A DNA stretch of 64,000 bases from contig OX155962.1 of assembly GCA_944548615.1 (NCBI GenBank), positions 880,670-944,669 on the forward strand, in the 5' to 3' direction. Below, piece after piece: positions 1 to 11,216 of the stretch (the first letter of the stretch is position 1; each line of letters starts with the position of its first letter). This stretch comes from Micropterix aruncella. Taxonomy: Eukaryota; Arthropoda; Insecta; Lepidoptera; Micropterigidae. The position numbers and the translations under genes were made by a program. The notes beneath the pieces are model-generated. The model saw nothing but the letters and a program-made list of their open reading frames with translations. It made no database searches and was not told the DNA's origin.

Positions 1-217
1 TAAGGGACCTCGAACTCATAACCAATCGAGAGACTGGAGTAATCTGGTCACAATTTGAAGTAAGTGCGTGAGTGTAAGCCCGCTTACGGGCATGTGGCGG
101 AGCTTGACGGTGGACTATTTTGTCCAAGTCTTCTGCGCTCACTTTAGGGAGATAGAACGACTAATCGTTAAAACTTCCCGAGGTGACGGGTTCGCCCGTT
201 GTAGTTGACAACTCTAG
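1..217 (+). mobile_element. Element A, 3' end (runs off left edge)
   Basis: Matches the last third of the complete copies at 43966-44628 and 56618-57290. The visible part has the conserved AACGACTAATCGTT hairpin, then ACGGGTTCGCCCGT, then GTAGTTGACAACTCTAG. It stops at CTAG (214-217), followed by T. The 5' part lies outside the window. Element A is a GC-rich repeat that inserts with 12-15 bp target-site duplications where both flanks are preserved; I infer a retroposon. I see no coding capacity. Confidence 0.8.
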
Positions 218-837
218 TTTCGTTTCAAAATTAAATGAACAATCGATAATACGACGCGCCCTGGATGCTAGGCGCTTCAGTGATGTTTCAAGCACATGAA
301 TTTGGCGTCCCCCTTAAATTGCTGCCCGGGGCAGGTACCCCGGTTTGCCTCCCCTAGATCCGGGGCTGAGTGGCAATGATGCTGCCTAACATCTTCAGAA
401 AAGATTCCGATCGTAGCGAGAATTTCTTGACCTGACTAACGACAGCAAAAAACTACCCGTTTCTTCCAGTCCTTTAGTCCTTCCTCTGCCGGGCAACAAT
501 GTAACGAAGTCGCTCGCTGGGCCGCATCTGGCGTTACGACCTGCCAGATGTGGCGGCTCGGTACATCTCTGAAATCTTGGAAATGTTTATAGACAGACAG
601 TAGTGCGAGCGCTCGCGCGCGGGCTATATTTCCTCATTGGCTTTCCGCACTAAAACGTTCAAACTGCACTACTATTTCGAGTGCGCCATAAGTGCGCTCG
701 TGTCCGGTGCGTGATACTTGCGTCAACGATTGCGGTTTCCAAAATTTAGATGATTTGAATTGAATAAATCTATATGGTGAAAACTTCACAAAAGAAGAAT
801 CACACAGATTTAGGTCTAGTAAAAAAATATTGATTTA
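218..837. other. Unannotated stretch
   Basis: No ORF or recognised repeat. It contains a short GC-rich patch near 600-625 with alternating GCGAGCGCTCGCGCGC, which could form Z-DNA or a hairpin. Confidence 0.5.
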
Positions 838-1500
838 CTAGCTGACCCGTGCCCACTTCGTTGGGCGGTAAAACTTTTTACTTGTGATCAAATTATGAGT
901 GTGGTTTGGTTACTACTGAGTGCTATGATTTATTTCCTGACTGCCAAAAGAAGGGTTATATTTTTACTGCATATGTAGTATTTTTACTGCATATGTTTGC
1001 ATGCCAATTTGACTATATTAAAGTTATTTGTGAGTGTCTTCTTGTGAGTGTCTATTTGCGAGTGTCCTATTTCTTTAACCATTTATACAGTAAAAGTGAA
1101 ATTATATGCAGTAAAAGGGAAAAGTCTTTTGTTTTAAACACTTGAGACGATAAATATACTTATATTGATATGAATTCATAATTGTTGATAATATGACCAA
1201 TAAACATGACCTAACGATTTAATTTATTTTTTCAAATTAAAAAACTACTTTTTGTGACATTTAGACATATGCTGTCGCTCACTATTTTGTAGGCATTATC
1301 AAGCTCTAGAACTTAATGATATATCTCTCATCGTTAAAGTAGCGAAAGTCTTTTCATTTTTCGGATTATTATATATCCTATGACACTCACAAATAACGTG
1401 GCTTTCTATTGGTAAAAGAATTTTCAAAATCGGTTCAGTAGATCCAGAGATTATTTCCTACAGCGTCACAAACTTTACCTCTTTATAATATTAGTATAGA
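838..1500 (-). mobile_element. Non-autonomous Helitron
   Basis: On the minus strand it starts TCTATACTAATATTATAAAG and ends with a hairpin (CGCCCAACGAAGTGGGC), a short spacer and CTAG. The flanks are A at 837 and T at 1501, the exact Helitron A/T insertion rule. At 663 bp it has no Rep/helicase ORF, so it is non-autonomous. A second copy lies at 19233-20472. The start sequence is a well-known lepidopteran Helitron terminus. Confidence 0.9.
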
Positions 1501-1974
1501 TTATGGTAACGTACAGAGTTTGCAACACTAACGCGTAACACTGTAACAAGGAATAAAATTCAACATCAAAATTGATAAGCCCACGGTAATCTGTGTAACG
1601 CTTATATGTAATAATGGGTCACATGTCGCCCAACTAAGTGATAATTTGTTCCAGGGTAAACATGTAAACATAGGTGTAGTTAAAAGTAAGCCAAATATCA
1701 TACATGTTTAAAATAAACTATAATGGCACCCCAAGACTTTCCCTCAAGTAGCCAAGAACTGATTTGATATAATATGTTAATTTAATAAATAAAAATCTAT
1801 GAGCGCCCGTCATCTATCGGCCGGCGGAGGAACCCGATTGGATTTCGTTGGAAACGCTCCGGCCAGCGCGGTTCGTTTTTCTGCTAAGAATGGGGTTGGG
1901 CCAAGCGCCAACAGATGGCATTAACATTTGATTAAAATGTATGGCGGAATTTAATTATTATTAGTGTAGTTGTA
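1501..1974. other. Unannotated stretch
   Basis: AT-rich, with a GC island near 1800-1920. No coding or repeat signature was recognised. Confidence 0.4.
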
Positions 1975-2295
1975 TATTATACATCTATTAATTTTTAAAA
2001 ATTGCGAAGTCATATTTCTGGATTGACAATAAAATAATTTTACATTTATTATTCTACATAGAATTTGCATTTCTATTTTAATATATTATTCTCCCTGACT
2101 ATTAAGACATATTAGTATATTTTGGTTATTTATATGTAGATAATATTGAATATATTACAGCCATGACAACTATCACGATAGTTATGAATTAAAAAAATGT
2201 CATTAAAAAAATTGCATTAATTTTGTGGAGCATCCAAGTGTAGGAATGCCAATCTACTAGAGTACCTAGTTGATTGTATTGTATTGTATATGAGG
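1975..2295 (+). repeat. Dispersed repeat S, copy 1, with (TTGTA)n tail
   Basis: Aligns by eye to 48430-48745. Shared segments include the blocks around TTCTCCCTGACT, an internal palindrome ACTATCACGATAGT, and GCATCCAAGTGTAGGAATGCC. Both copies end in GATTGTATTGTATTGTAT. The short repeated tail suggests the 3' end of a LINE or SINE. No coding sequence. Confidence 0.65.
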
Positions 2296-2339
2296 TCTTC
2301 CGACCAAATTTAAGTTTAAGTCCAATATTTCGATATTAA

Positions 2340-2490
2340 AATATGACTAGTGCGCCCCCTGGTGGATTTCTATCACAACCTTTTCGTCTCTTGCCATGAC
2401 CAAATGATGTCTGGATGTCAAATTTCCGCTCAATCGGATTAAGCGTTTGGGCACTATCGTGGAGGAATCCACATAATCATAATCATAAGT
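2340..2490 (+). repeat. Dispersed repeat fragment (TGGAGGAAT family)
   Basis: Contains TGGCACTATCGTGGAGGAAT-like sequence that recurs at about 3755-3800 and inverted at 9885-10000. In two of the three places it adjoins CA/AC-rich microsatellite. Unclassified. Confidence 0.45.
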
Positions 2491-2634
2491 TTTTTATTCA
2501 AAATAGTACGAAATCGTAACTTTTTGACGTCAATAATGTATACAAACATACATAAATGATATAAAAATTAAATTATTGTGATATTATAACAAATTATTGT
2601 GACATATAACATGATATAAATCATCGAGGTAACC

Positions 2635-2995
2635 ATTTTATTTTCAAGGGTCTTTGTCGTCTAGATAATCATTTATTTTATAGTAGCCCTTTGAGTACAG
2701 CTTCTTCTTAATAAATGACTTAAATTGTATCACAGATAAATTTTGCATGTTTTCTGGGACTTTATTTTAGAAGCGTATAGATTACCCTTTGAATGATTTT
2801 GTGGTTTTGGAGAGTCGACTTTTATGGTCAGCCAGTTTATTTTTATTTCTAGTATTGACACCATGCCTATCAAAGTTTTTTAAAAACAGTTCTTTATTGT
2901 TATGCATATAAATTATGTTTTCATAGATGTAATGAGATGCAAGTGTCAAAATATTGATTTCATTAAATTTTCCGCGTAACGACTGTCTGTCACCT
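2635..2995 (-). pseudogene. LINE reverse transcriptase C-terminus, decayed
   Basis: Conceptual translation on the minus strand gives the usual LINE C-terminal pattern: a YIYENIIY block, NTRNKNKL, an LSKTTKSF block, then VPENM and a KKKLYSKGYY block, before a stop at the left end. At least two in-frame stops (after KSFKG and near it) break the frame. The reading resembles the tail domain after the RT palm in CR1/Jockey-type LINEs; the clade is not resolved. It is 5'-truncated and non-functional. Confidence 0.75.
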
Positions 2996-3029
2996 AATTC
3001 TAATACAGGCAGACTTCCATCTGAAAATG

Positions 3030-3135
3030 GTCTTAATCGTCTCAGGGGGGCACAAAATGGATATTTCCGTCTTAATTTCGAAGAAAAATTTTAGGGCGTT
3101 CACAATACTTTCCCTTCTCGTCGGTTAGTGTTCCA
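3030..3135 (-). repeat. Dispersed repeat T, copy 1
   Basis: Shares TCTGAAAATGGTCTTAATCG, the cagggggg junction and GCG-TTCACAATACTTTCCC with 9100-9215 (inverted). A fragment of the same repeat recurs near 3800-3825. Unclassified, non-coding. Confidence 0.5.
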
Positions 3136-4210
3136 GAAAATAGAGAAGAAACATACAATAAAATAGCTTGACTTAAAGAATATCTTTAAACTTTTTAATG
3201 ATGATTTTATTTGTAGGATTGGTTTACAAAAATCCTTCTTTCTCGCATAAGAGAAAAGTGTAGAACCGAAGCCAATAACCCCACCAATTCACACGTGGAT
3301 CGCCATTGGCGGTAACCGTAAAATAGTAGGATTTTTCATCCGCTCTAATCTCCCTTCAGCCGCCAAGAGGTGCGGAAAGATCTTTACGAGATGAACGCGA
3401 GATTCGGGGGATTCGGGGCCGATATAATTTTATAGGCTCAGCTATTTATAGGAGGGTGCCAGAGCATCGCCGCCGACGACTATAAATATGAAAATATTAT
3501 GAATAATGACTGACTTTTTCCATGCTTCACGTTTTTATGCTTCGGCTACGGTTATTGTTTATATACGCGCTCGAGCCGTGAGGAAATCCAGAGAGATGTC
3601 TTGTTCATGGCTAGGAGCATAGTGGAGTCGTGTGCGATCATGTTCAAGAAACTCACCATGAAAAACAATATTTCAAATCATTTCTATTCCAAATAATGGA
3701 AATTATAAGTCAACACGAAATCCTCCTAAGTTCCCTTACTCCAACGAGGTGGGCGCTATCATGGAGGAATACACACACAGACACAGACATACAAACAGAC
3801 TTCAGTCTGAAAATGGTCTTAATTTTATTTTATTTTATTTTATTCAGGAAACAGACAGTACAAAAAACACATTTACTTAATCAAAATATAACAAACATAA
3901 ACCATTTATATGTTTCCACCAAATTAACGGTCATATAGTGCGTTATTCTAAATAAAAGAAAAGTTTAAAATATACAAGCATTTTTTAAAGTGTAAAAATT
4001 AAATTATTAGGGTTTTTTAAATAAACAGAAAATCGTCTCGTCTCTCTCTTAATCGTCTCGAAGGTGGTTAAACAATGTATATATCCGTCTTTTTTTATTA
4101 TTTTATTTGGTTATTAAACAGAGTTTATAAATGACACATACAAAAAGACAAAAGTAAAACGATGACTAATTATATGTCAACACTATTTACCGTTAATTTT
4201 ATGTGTACAA
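3136..4210. other. Unannotated stretch with TTTTA microsatellite
   Basis: No supported gene. It holds a short (TTTTA)n run at about 3821-3845 next to a repeat T fragment and a TGGAGGAAT fragment. The rest is AT-rich. Confidence 0.4.
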
Positions 4211-4523
4211 TGGGCCCGATTGCGTTTCTTTGTGAACTAAAACTAAAATTAGTCCAAGCGAACGAGACAGAGCAATACGTTAGAACGGAATATGAAACGA
4301 ACTATCGTCGATAAATACTACCTTTCGAACTTATACTCGTCCGATTAAATTCGAGCATATTTCGTGCACTGTAAGATTTGGCGGGCAGTTTAACCTTGGC
4401 GGGCAGTTTTAATGCGAAAATGTGGCAACCGGTCCTCTCACATTCCGCTCTAGCGTATTGCCCTGTCTCGTTCACACGGACTAATTTCCGATTTTAGTTC
4501 ACGAAGAAACGCAATCGAGCCCA
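4211..4523. mobile_element. MITE with long terminal inverted repeats
   Basis: The left end TGGGCCCGATTGCGTTTCTT and the right end, read on the minus strand, TGGGCTCGATTGCGTTTCTT are near-identical. Pairing continues with small mismatches for about 90 bp through AACGAGACAGAGCAATACG. The element is about 313 bp with no ORF. TSD length is unclear, so the superfamily is not assigned. Confidence 0.75.
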
Positions 4524-4554
4524 TCTCCGTTGTTATACTTTATATGATACACAC

Positions 4555-5085
4555 GAGTACATCTCTCTTAAGTTGCGTAGAGAAATGGTCGCCATGGCCT
4601 ACGTTTTCAAGCTGATCCGGGGAAGAGTTGATAATCCTAGCATGCTAGCGAAGGTTTGTCTCTTTGTTCCGGACAATTATAATCGTGCTCGCACTCATAA
4701 TCTATTTGCGGAGCCGCCCTCGCGCACCAACCTAAGTCGATGGAGTCTGCTTACCCGTGCTTTGCGTCACATAAATGCGCTATATTCGACAGCGTCAGAC
4801 TTTGATATTTTTACAGCGAGCCCGAATCTCTTCAAGGTGTGGGGGCATTGCGCTACTTGTTTATGTCAGAATAAAATAAATTGTTTTCACTCTTTATGTA
4901 CCGTAAGTTTGTAAGTTTTTTTTAATTAATAATGCCTGTATTTGTATTTAATGCTTATTCAAACATGTTGTGTATGTACTTGTAAGAATTCTATTATTTT
5001 TTATATTTATGTGTATATTGCATATCAACGGATTGGTATAAACTGTTAAGTTGATTTGCTAATGAAATAAATAAATAAATAAATA
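4555..5085 (+). pseudogene. LINE C-terminal fragment with (TAAA)n tail
   Basis: An open frame at 4573-4914 reads MAYVFKLIRG, then a CLFVPDNYNRARTHNLF block and a PSRTNLSRWSLLTRALRHIN block. This is the pattern of the extreme C-terminus of LINE ORF2 (short hydrophobic helix, then R-T-R-x-x-LF and P-x-x-R-T-N). An AT-rich 3' UTR follows and ends in AATAAATAAATAAATAAAT at about 5065-5085. It lacks the RT palm, EN domain and 5' end, so it is a dead 5'-truncated copy. Confidence 0.75.
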
Positions 5086-5183
5086 CATTTCTTTAGCAGT
5101 GATTTATTGTTAAAGAAAAAGAGAAGAAACAAACAACAAAGGAAAATAAAATTTTACGTTGAGATTATAAACATTATTAATTA

Positions 5184-5403
5184 CTAGCTGCGCCCAGCGG
5201 TTTCACCCGCGTGGTGATGGAAAATTGTGATAATGATGTTAGAAAACTATATATCTTTATAAATTATAGTCTGTGTTATTCTGATGTGTAAGCTATATTA
5301 TTGTAAAATTTCATCAAAATCCATTCAGTAGTTTTTGAGTGAAAGAGTAACAAACATCCATACATACATACAAACTTTCGCGTTTATAATATTATTAGTA
5401 GGA
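5184..5403 (-). mobile_element. Short non-autonomous Helitron
   Basis: The minus strand starts TCCTACTAATAATATTATAA and ends in a hairpin-like GCGGGTGAAACCGC followed by CTAG (5184-5187). Flanks are A (5183) and T (5404). 220 bp, non-coding. Confidence 0.88.
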
Positions 5404-5496
5404 TAGTAGGATAGAATTTAAATTTCGAATGTCAATTTCTAAGATTTTTTTCCTACTTACTTGACAGTTATCGTTATATTTTAGATAATTCACGCT

Positions 5497-5648
5497 ATAT
5501 GTTTATAAATTATAGCCTATGTGTTATTCTGATGTGTAAGATATATTATTGTAAAGTTTCATCAAAATCCATTCAGTAGTTTTTGCGTGAAAGAGTAACA
5601 AACATCCATACATACATACAAACTTTCGCGTTTATAATATTAGTAGGA
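5497..5648 (-). mobile_element. Partial second Helitron copy
   Basis: Repeats the 5' half of the neighbouring Helitron almost exactly (TCCTACTAATATTATAAACG on the minus strand, then the ATGTATGTATGGATG block). The CTAG 3' end is missing. T follows at 5649. It lies 90 bp from the first copy in the same orientation, either a tandem Helitron or a local duplication. Confidence 0.75.
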
Positions 5649-5671
5649 TTTTGCACCAAAGATATAAAGTA

Positions 5672-6268
5672 TAAAAAAAAATACGTGTGGCACTCGGGGA
5701 CTACCGCGGTAAATCTATTGCATAGCATTTTTAACAACTTATGCAATTATAATTATTTATTTATTTTATTTTTTCTGATTTCAGATAACAGCGCTCTATC
5801 GGAAAACGTTGAAATTATTCTGAATCATTTGCGGCTGCGGTAGCAAATAATTCGGAATAATTTAAACGTCTTCCGATAGAGCGCCGCGCACGAATTTTTT
5901 ATTCGATAAAGCAAAAAAAAAAGGATTATTCGAAAAAAATCGTAGATAAAAAGATAGATAATTAAATTATCTTTAAAATGGTGCAGGTTTCACAATAATA
6001 CGCCAGATAGTATTTGCGTAGTAGTCGTTTTTGTGTTCGGTTAGACCTAATTTCACAAATTAATTACACTATGTAATATAAAAAAAATCTAAAATATTCA
6101 AAGCTAAGAATATTAGGAAAATGTTCTTGTTTAACATATATTTTTTTTTCGAATCGTAAGCAGTACTCGTTTAGATGTAATTATCAGTTTAAAATCATTA
6201 ATTTTCGTTAAGAAATTTCTTCATTCGGTCGCCGCGCTGGCCCCGCGATAAAAGCTATGCAATAGCTT
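5672..6268 (+). mobile_element. Palindromic repeat, element F copy 1
   Basis: Inverted near-copy of 19485-20110. The ends carry GCTATTGCATAGC-type palindromes. The core at 5791-5884 is a long imperfect hairpin: about 42-nt arms starting GCGCTCTATCGGAAAACGTT around a GC-rich loop, with a few mismatches. No ORF fits the shared part. Likely a foldback or MITE-like DNA element; superfamily unknown. Confidence 0.7.
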
Positions 6269-7297
6269 AAAAACAATTTTTTTTAACGTATACTGTTCAA
6301 GCGATTGATAGTCATTAGATGAAATAGCGGGGACAAAGGACTGATAAGATTTATTAATGGTTGCTTTAAAGTAACTTTTAACTAATGAAAAAATATCAAA
6401 GTACCCTAACCTATCGTTATACGTTGTCATAGCTCTATGTATTAGGGAATGCTTGGTATAATTGAAGTTATATCTCTTTATATAAAACAGGTGCTGGTTC
6501 CGAGTAATGGCAGGAGGAGCCAGAACAGATATCTTTTCGATCAGATACGCACTGTCAAAAATATTATTTATTACATTGTAGAGGAACATCATATCGTATT
6601 CATCTCAAAAAAAAATGCGCTTTCACTATACTTTTTCTCTGCCGGGAACGTAATAAAAAGCTTTTAACGGATCTGATATCTGAAGGAATTTAACCATATT
6701 ATTTTTTTGCTTTTAATTCCAGAACCTTTGCACGCGCCTAAAATATCGATGTAAAATCTTGTGAAATATATATAGCAGGCAGGTGGTAGTCCTATGTACA
6801 GATACATTGTACCAATGCTGGTACAGAAGTTCTAAACGCTATAATAAAATACGCGCGAAACTTATCCCAAAATGTCAGCCGTGGCAGCCGCCCAAAAAGA
6901 TTCAACATTTTATCGCAACCTTTACAACCTTTACGACAGTCATTGTTGTAAAGCTGCAGATCAAAACACAGCGGCCTCCAGCGGAGATATTCTCGGAGCC
7001 ATAATAGCTTTCGAATCATTTTTATTGAATCATTAAACGTGCGTTTAAATTTACGGTTTTCGATGATTTAGCGATTTCGGCTTACACACTTCGAATATAG
7101 AAACTGGACTTGTTAAATACGAAATCGCAATGAATTATGTCGTAAATGAGGACCGACCCAACCCCGTAATGACATAAATGAATAATACAAATATATGTAA
7201 TATTTTTCCTGCCCTTAATATTCTTCCTGTCCTTAATATTCTTCATGCCCTAATATTTTTCCTGCCCTTAAAAGTAACCCAATCTTTGCTATTACCG
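6269..7297. other. Unannotated stretch with a short tandem repeat
   Basis: No supported gene; several short overlapping frames on both strands look like chance. At 7198-7273 there are about four diverged copies of a roughly 18-21 bp unit, TTAATATTCTTCCTGCCC. Confidence 0.45.
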
Positions 7298-8636
7298 TTG
7301 CTTACTTATGCAGCTATATATGCTACCTCGATGCCCACGAAATTCTCCTAGACAAATTAGAGCGGCTCCAAAATGTTTGTGTACCATTTAGGTACAGGCT
7401 CAAGACCATATTTCGGAGCTCCGTAATAGTAGGGCGGTGAAGACTACAACGGGCGAACCCATCACTCCAAGCTGGTGTAATAACGAGATGTGATAGTTCT
7501 TTCAGCCGTAGAATAAACGTAGAAGACTTAGAGACAAGACAATCTACTGTCTACCTCCGCCAACAATCCCGTTAGAGGCTAACGTCTTATGACGAGGCAC
7601 CTGGATAGGTAATCAGCGGGCAGCTTCGCCCCCTAACTACCTAGATTTGGAAAGATATCTCCGTCTGGAGTTAACCTTTAAGATACCTCCGTCCTCTCGA
7701 CTGGTTAATCCTCCACCTCCGTCCTCCCGACTGGTTAATCCTCCGCCTCCGTCCTCCGGACCTGGGCGTCCGCCCGTAGTGCCACATAGGGTCAGGTAGC
7801 TCAAGGTCATTTCAAGAGTGGCATGACAACAGGTCAACATCCACCCCCGCTGCTTAGGAGACTGTATATTTCCATAGTCTCCAGACTCCTTTCGCAATTA
7901 GTCACAGTGCACAACCGATTGGCGTCGCCGAACAGAGCGCAAACCGTCCAGTATGCAGTGGCGGGATGTAATCCCGCCAGGAGAAACCGGTCCACCAGCT
8001 GTGAGCCCTGAGACGCGAGGGTCTTCCGCACGAGGAGGCTTCTGAATAGGAGCTGAATCGTGAGTTAAGCCGATCCGAGAACAAAATGAATCTTATGGCC
8101 CCAGCTGCACGAAACCATTCGCTACCCGGAGCTCCGTAATAAACTAAATTGGCTAAAGTAACTCAAACTTAGACAACTGCATATTCTCTACCTATTGCAG
8201 AAAATACTCAATAATCCACTTATACCGCCGTACCTAAAATCCAAATTCCGAGTATTATCTTCCCACAGGCTGCCATTACGATCTCAGTTAATAAATACTC
8301 TGTGTATACCTCAGCATCACAAAGCTTTCTTTCCTGTATTACCGCAGGAGTATGAAACAACCTGCTTACCAATATGCGGGATATCATTAGTTTGAGTGCG
8401 TTTCGCTCCGGCTGAGGTTATATTCTGCTCTCAAAATTATAACTTGATCGTACGTATATATTATATTTTGTAGTCGTATATGTACAATATGAATATTATG
8501 TCCTTTTTATATTATTATATGTATTATTTATTATGTATATATTCTATGCATATGTTTTCGTGTAAGTATTATGTATTATGTACAGCGAATGAATTATGTA
8601 ATGTTCCCTTTTTTGAAGCCCATGATAAATAAAAAA
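7298..8636 (+). pseudogene. LINE fragment split by an element A insertion
   Basis: The left part (7298-7428) reads YLDAHEILLDKLERLQNVCV, a typical LINE motif in the linker after the RT palm. The right part (8142-8396) continues with RQLHILYLLQKILNN, PLIPPYLKSKFRVLSSHRLPLRS and ends at a stop by 8397. An AT-rich 3' UTR runs to about 8636 with AATAAA near the end. The two parts are separated by element A at 7429-8126. The frame is damaged on both sides. Confidence 0.75.
7429..8126 (-). mobile_element. Element A with 15-bp target-site duplication
   Basis: Flanked by the exact direct repeat CGGAGCTCCGTAATA at 7414-7428 and 8127-8141. The 698-bp insert begins GTAGGGCGGTG, then GACTACAACGGGCGAACCC. 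A TSD this long is the mark of target-primed reverse transcription and excludes Helitron insertion. It carries a short internal tandem (about 7680-7760, CGACTGGTTAATCCTCC units). Confidence 0.85.
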
Positions 8637-9099
8637 GTTCTGGCACAAACAGACGTAATTACTATCTGCTGGTTGGCTGGAGGATATTGCCGTATATGGC
8701 AAAAAGCCCGTATTTTGTGACCGCTGTGGTGAATAAGAGTTTTTTAATATTATTTATCAATATTGTATTTGTCGATATTTTTAAGTTCCATCTTAACTTT
8801 CTTAACGACTCCTTCACTCTTTTATTGTTTTTATTTTCGTTCTTTTGAGGAAGCGTTTCTTCTTCGTCAATCGACGTCCATTTCCTTTTGAGTTCATTTG
8901 TGGATCATTTGCTCGCTGCACGCTCGTCAATCGTCGGCGCAGGAACACGAAACACGGCGAGGAAGTCGGCAGTCGTTTGTAATTAAGAGCATCGCCCGTG
9001 CTACTTACTTTCTTTGATGGACGCCATTGTTCGGCGGTTTCTTTCTCTTCTTCGAGTGTGCTAACTCACTCGCTCCTCCTTATCGATCTCCACAATTTT
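8637..9099. other. Unannotated stretch with a LINE/SINE-like tail
   Basis: At 8668-8740 GGTTGGCTGGAGGATATTGC and a following CCCGTATTTTGTGA block resemble the common 3' tail of the SINEs and LINEs in this window. The rest has no recognised feature. Confidence 0.4.
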
Positions 9100-9215
9100 A
9101 CTTTCCCGGCACGAGGGAAAGTATTGTGAACGCGCTAAAAGAAATCGAGATAAAGACAGAAATATCCATTGTGACCCCCTGAGACGATTACGACTATTTT
9201 CAGACTAAAGTCTAA
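9100..9215 (+). repeat. Dispersed repeat T, copy 2
   Basis: Inverted relative of 3030-3135. Contains the hairpin ACTTTCCCGGCACGAGGGAAAGT followed by ATTGTGAACGCGC; the latter recurs at about 57399-57415. Confidence 0.5.
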
Positions 9216-9249
9216 CTGTGAAATTGTGTGTGTATCTATGTGTGTGTGT

Positions 9250-9848
9250 AGGTGTATTATTATTATTTGTTGAGTGGGGCTTTTCTAAGGTCTTTATGAG
9301 CCTTGTAACACTGCGACCATTGCTGATCTATTGCGTTCGCCACCTACTATAGTTCTGCGCTAAGTCTTGTGTCATTTAAGAACCGCAGCAGGCTTTTGGC
9401 GCCAGATTGTTTTACCTTCTCAGGTTGGAGGTAATGACCACCCAAGTGGGTGTATCTTTTACGCATCAGCGGGCCACACTCGCACGGGCCACACTCGCAA
9501 GGAGCAGGGGAGTTTCCTCTGCTCCTTGGCAGAACCTGCACATTTTAGTGTCTCTGAGCTTGAGGTTTAGCATGTGTTTGTTCAGGCCACAATGCCCCGT
9601 GAGCGCCCTCACCAGTATGCGTAGATTCTTCCTATTTAGCGACAAGGCCTCACGGGCCGTCTTACGGTCGTAAGCCTTAATTAGCGCTTTGGAATGATTC
9701 AACCCTGGCGTGTTGTTCCAGTGGTTGACGGATTGTTCTAAACATATTTGTTTGAGTATTAGGTTTGCAAGGCTTTTTGGTAAGCCACAGCAAGGTTCAG
9801 GGCCGTATAACGTTCCCTTTGCTCCCATCTTAGCAAGTTCGTCGTGTG
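9250..9848 (-). pseudogene. LINE ORF2 C-terminus (RNase-H-like region), copy 1
   Basis: The minus-strand reading contains DELAKMGAKGTLYGPEPCCG (end of an RNase H-like domain), then LTGHCGLNKHM and CRFCQGAEETP, the usual zinc-knuckle-like C-terminus of RNase-H-bearing LINEs (I/LOA/R1-like; clade not resolved). The 3' end has an AAT-type tail (CAAATAATAATAATA) at about 9255. The upstream TH-repeat translation is only (AC)n microsatellite at 9850-9890. The fragment is 5'-truncated; a second copy is at 13050-13615. Confidence 0.8.
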
Positions 9849-9884
9849 TGTAGGTGTATGTGTGCGTGTGTGTGTGTGTCTCTC

Positions 9885-10000
9885 TGTGTGTATATTCCTC
9901 CACGATAGCGCCTAAACGCTTTATACGATTGACCTGAAATTTGGTATGCCCGCATCATTCCGTCATGGCAAAAGTTGAAAAGATTGCAGTTGAACTCGGT
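9885..10000 (-). repeat. TGGAGGAAT-family repeat, inverted
   Basis: On the minus strand it reads GCGTTTAGGCGCTATCGTGG then AGGAATATACACAC. This matches 2440-2475 and 3755-3790. Unclassified. Confidence 0.45.
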
Positions 10001-10149
10001 CCATCAGTGTGCGCTAGTCATATTTCAATCTCGAAAATTCGGTACACAGATGCCTTGTTGGACCGAAATGACGTTGTGATTTTTGATAATTTTTGGAAAA
10101 ATGCCATTCTAATATCGCGGAAGATACTACAAATATACTATGAATTGGC

Positions 10150-10235
10150 ACGAGAGGAAGGTTGGTCTGGAGCGAGGTGGAGGGGACCTTGTCTACTTGC
10201 CAGGAAAGTCTTGCGGTGACATAACCGCTTTATTT
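10150..10235 (+). repeat. Dispersed repeat G, copy 1
   Basis: The segment CTTGCCAGGAAAGTCTTG followed by GGTGACATAACCG recurs at 19065-19160 (after a poly-G run) and inverted at 43835-43935. Small, non-coding. Confidence 0.5.
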
Positions 10236-10254
10236 TAAATTAATGGCACGTCTA

Positions 10255-11000
10255 GCTTAAGTACTAAGAGTAATTCTAGATTATGTCATTTTAGTTGTCG
10301 CTAATAGGACGCTTTAGGTCCTTGTAGGAAAATCTGTATCTACCATCCCTGAATCTATTTCTACTGTTCTATTAAAAAAAAACTATATGATTGTGTTATT
10401 ACACGACTGCCCAAAAAAAGGAGTATAATATATTCAAGGTTCATCTATGAATTTTCGTTTCTTCATACCACCATAACTTCTAAACGCTTGAACTGATTTA
10501 GAAATATGTGGTATTCTTAGAATCGTTTCTTATAATCGAATTCCAAGTGGTATAGTCCTATCATAGTACTGTCCAAATATCAAGTAAGTATTTGTCTAAA
10601 TGTCCAAATATCTAAATGTCAATAAATTAACATAAATATAGCGTGTTTAGTGTCCAATGAAAGTTCTGATTAGGTACATTCCGAAAATGTATATGTATCT
10701 CTATGGATAAATAAATAAACTACAAATATTTCATAAAAAACAGTAATAAAAATAATTGTAAATACAGTACTTAATTTTTTGTAACGGTAGTCGTTTTGCT
10801 TGTCTTATTTCGGTGCATCTAAGATCTATGTTGCTGATGACCCCTTCCAGTTTGGTAATGTTTCTTTGTATTGTATTGATTGTGATATTTCCAAATTGGT
10901 TGTAGGTTCAGATTCAATTAAATTCAATGCAATTTTATTTTATTGTGAATGTATTGTAGTAACGTGGAGTTTTACAATTATACAGCGCGGCACAACCTGT
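10255..11000 (+). repeat. Dispersed repeat Q, copy 1, interrupted by element R
   Basis: The outer parts (10255-10402 and 10795-11000) align to the continuous copy at 12345-12745, e.g. a TTGATTGTGATATTTCCAA block and GTAACGTGGAGTTTTACAAT. Element R sits between them. No coding capacity recognised. Confidence 0.55.
10403..10794 (+). mobile_element. Element R, short-TIR DNA element
   Basis: The ends ACGACTGCC and GGTAGTCGT form a 9-bp inverted repeat with one mismatch. About 392 bp. The same sequence recurs at 44895-45308 and, truncated, at 55165-55353 (shared: CATAACTTCTAAACGCTTGA, then GATTTAGAAATATGTGG). Its absence from repeat Q copy 2 marks it as an insertion. Confidence 0.6.
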
Positions 11001-11216
11001 CTTTTAGCTGTCGAGTCTGCTAAATCAGTCGCTTCTCCTTCTCGATCCCCACAATTTTAAAAATCAAAGGCACCAGCTCTGTTGATGAAGAGCCACCCAT
11101 CCATAAGTCTAGTCCTAGGTGATAGAGGAGGGCGTCCTCAGATTTATCGCCGCACCGCCTCTGACCGTTGATTTATATTTAATTCCCGTGAGGAACGCCG
11201 CTCCGGTGCGTTTGAG

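Noticed and set aside
1..217. Element A as a Helitron (hairpin plus CTAG then T)
   Set aside because: Copies with clear flanks have 12-15 bp target-site duplications, which Helitrons do not make; some copies end in GCAAG. Kept as a finding, not as the classification.
7680..7765. A CRISPR-like array (repeated CGACTGGTTAATCCTCC)
   Set aside because: Two or three adjacent units without uniform spacers, inside a eukaryotic retroposon copy.
9850..9903. N-terminal THTHTHTY extension of the LINE frame at 9466-9903
   Set aside because: It is (AC)n microsatellite upstream of the truncation point, not LINE protein.
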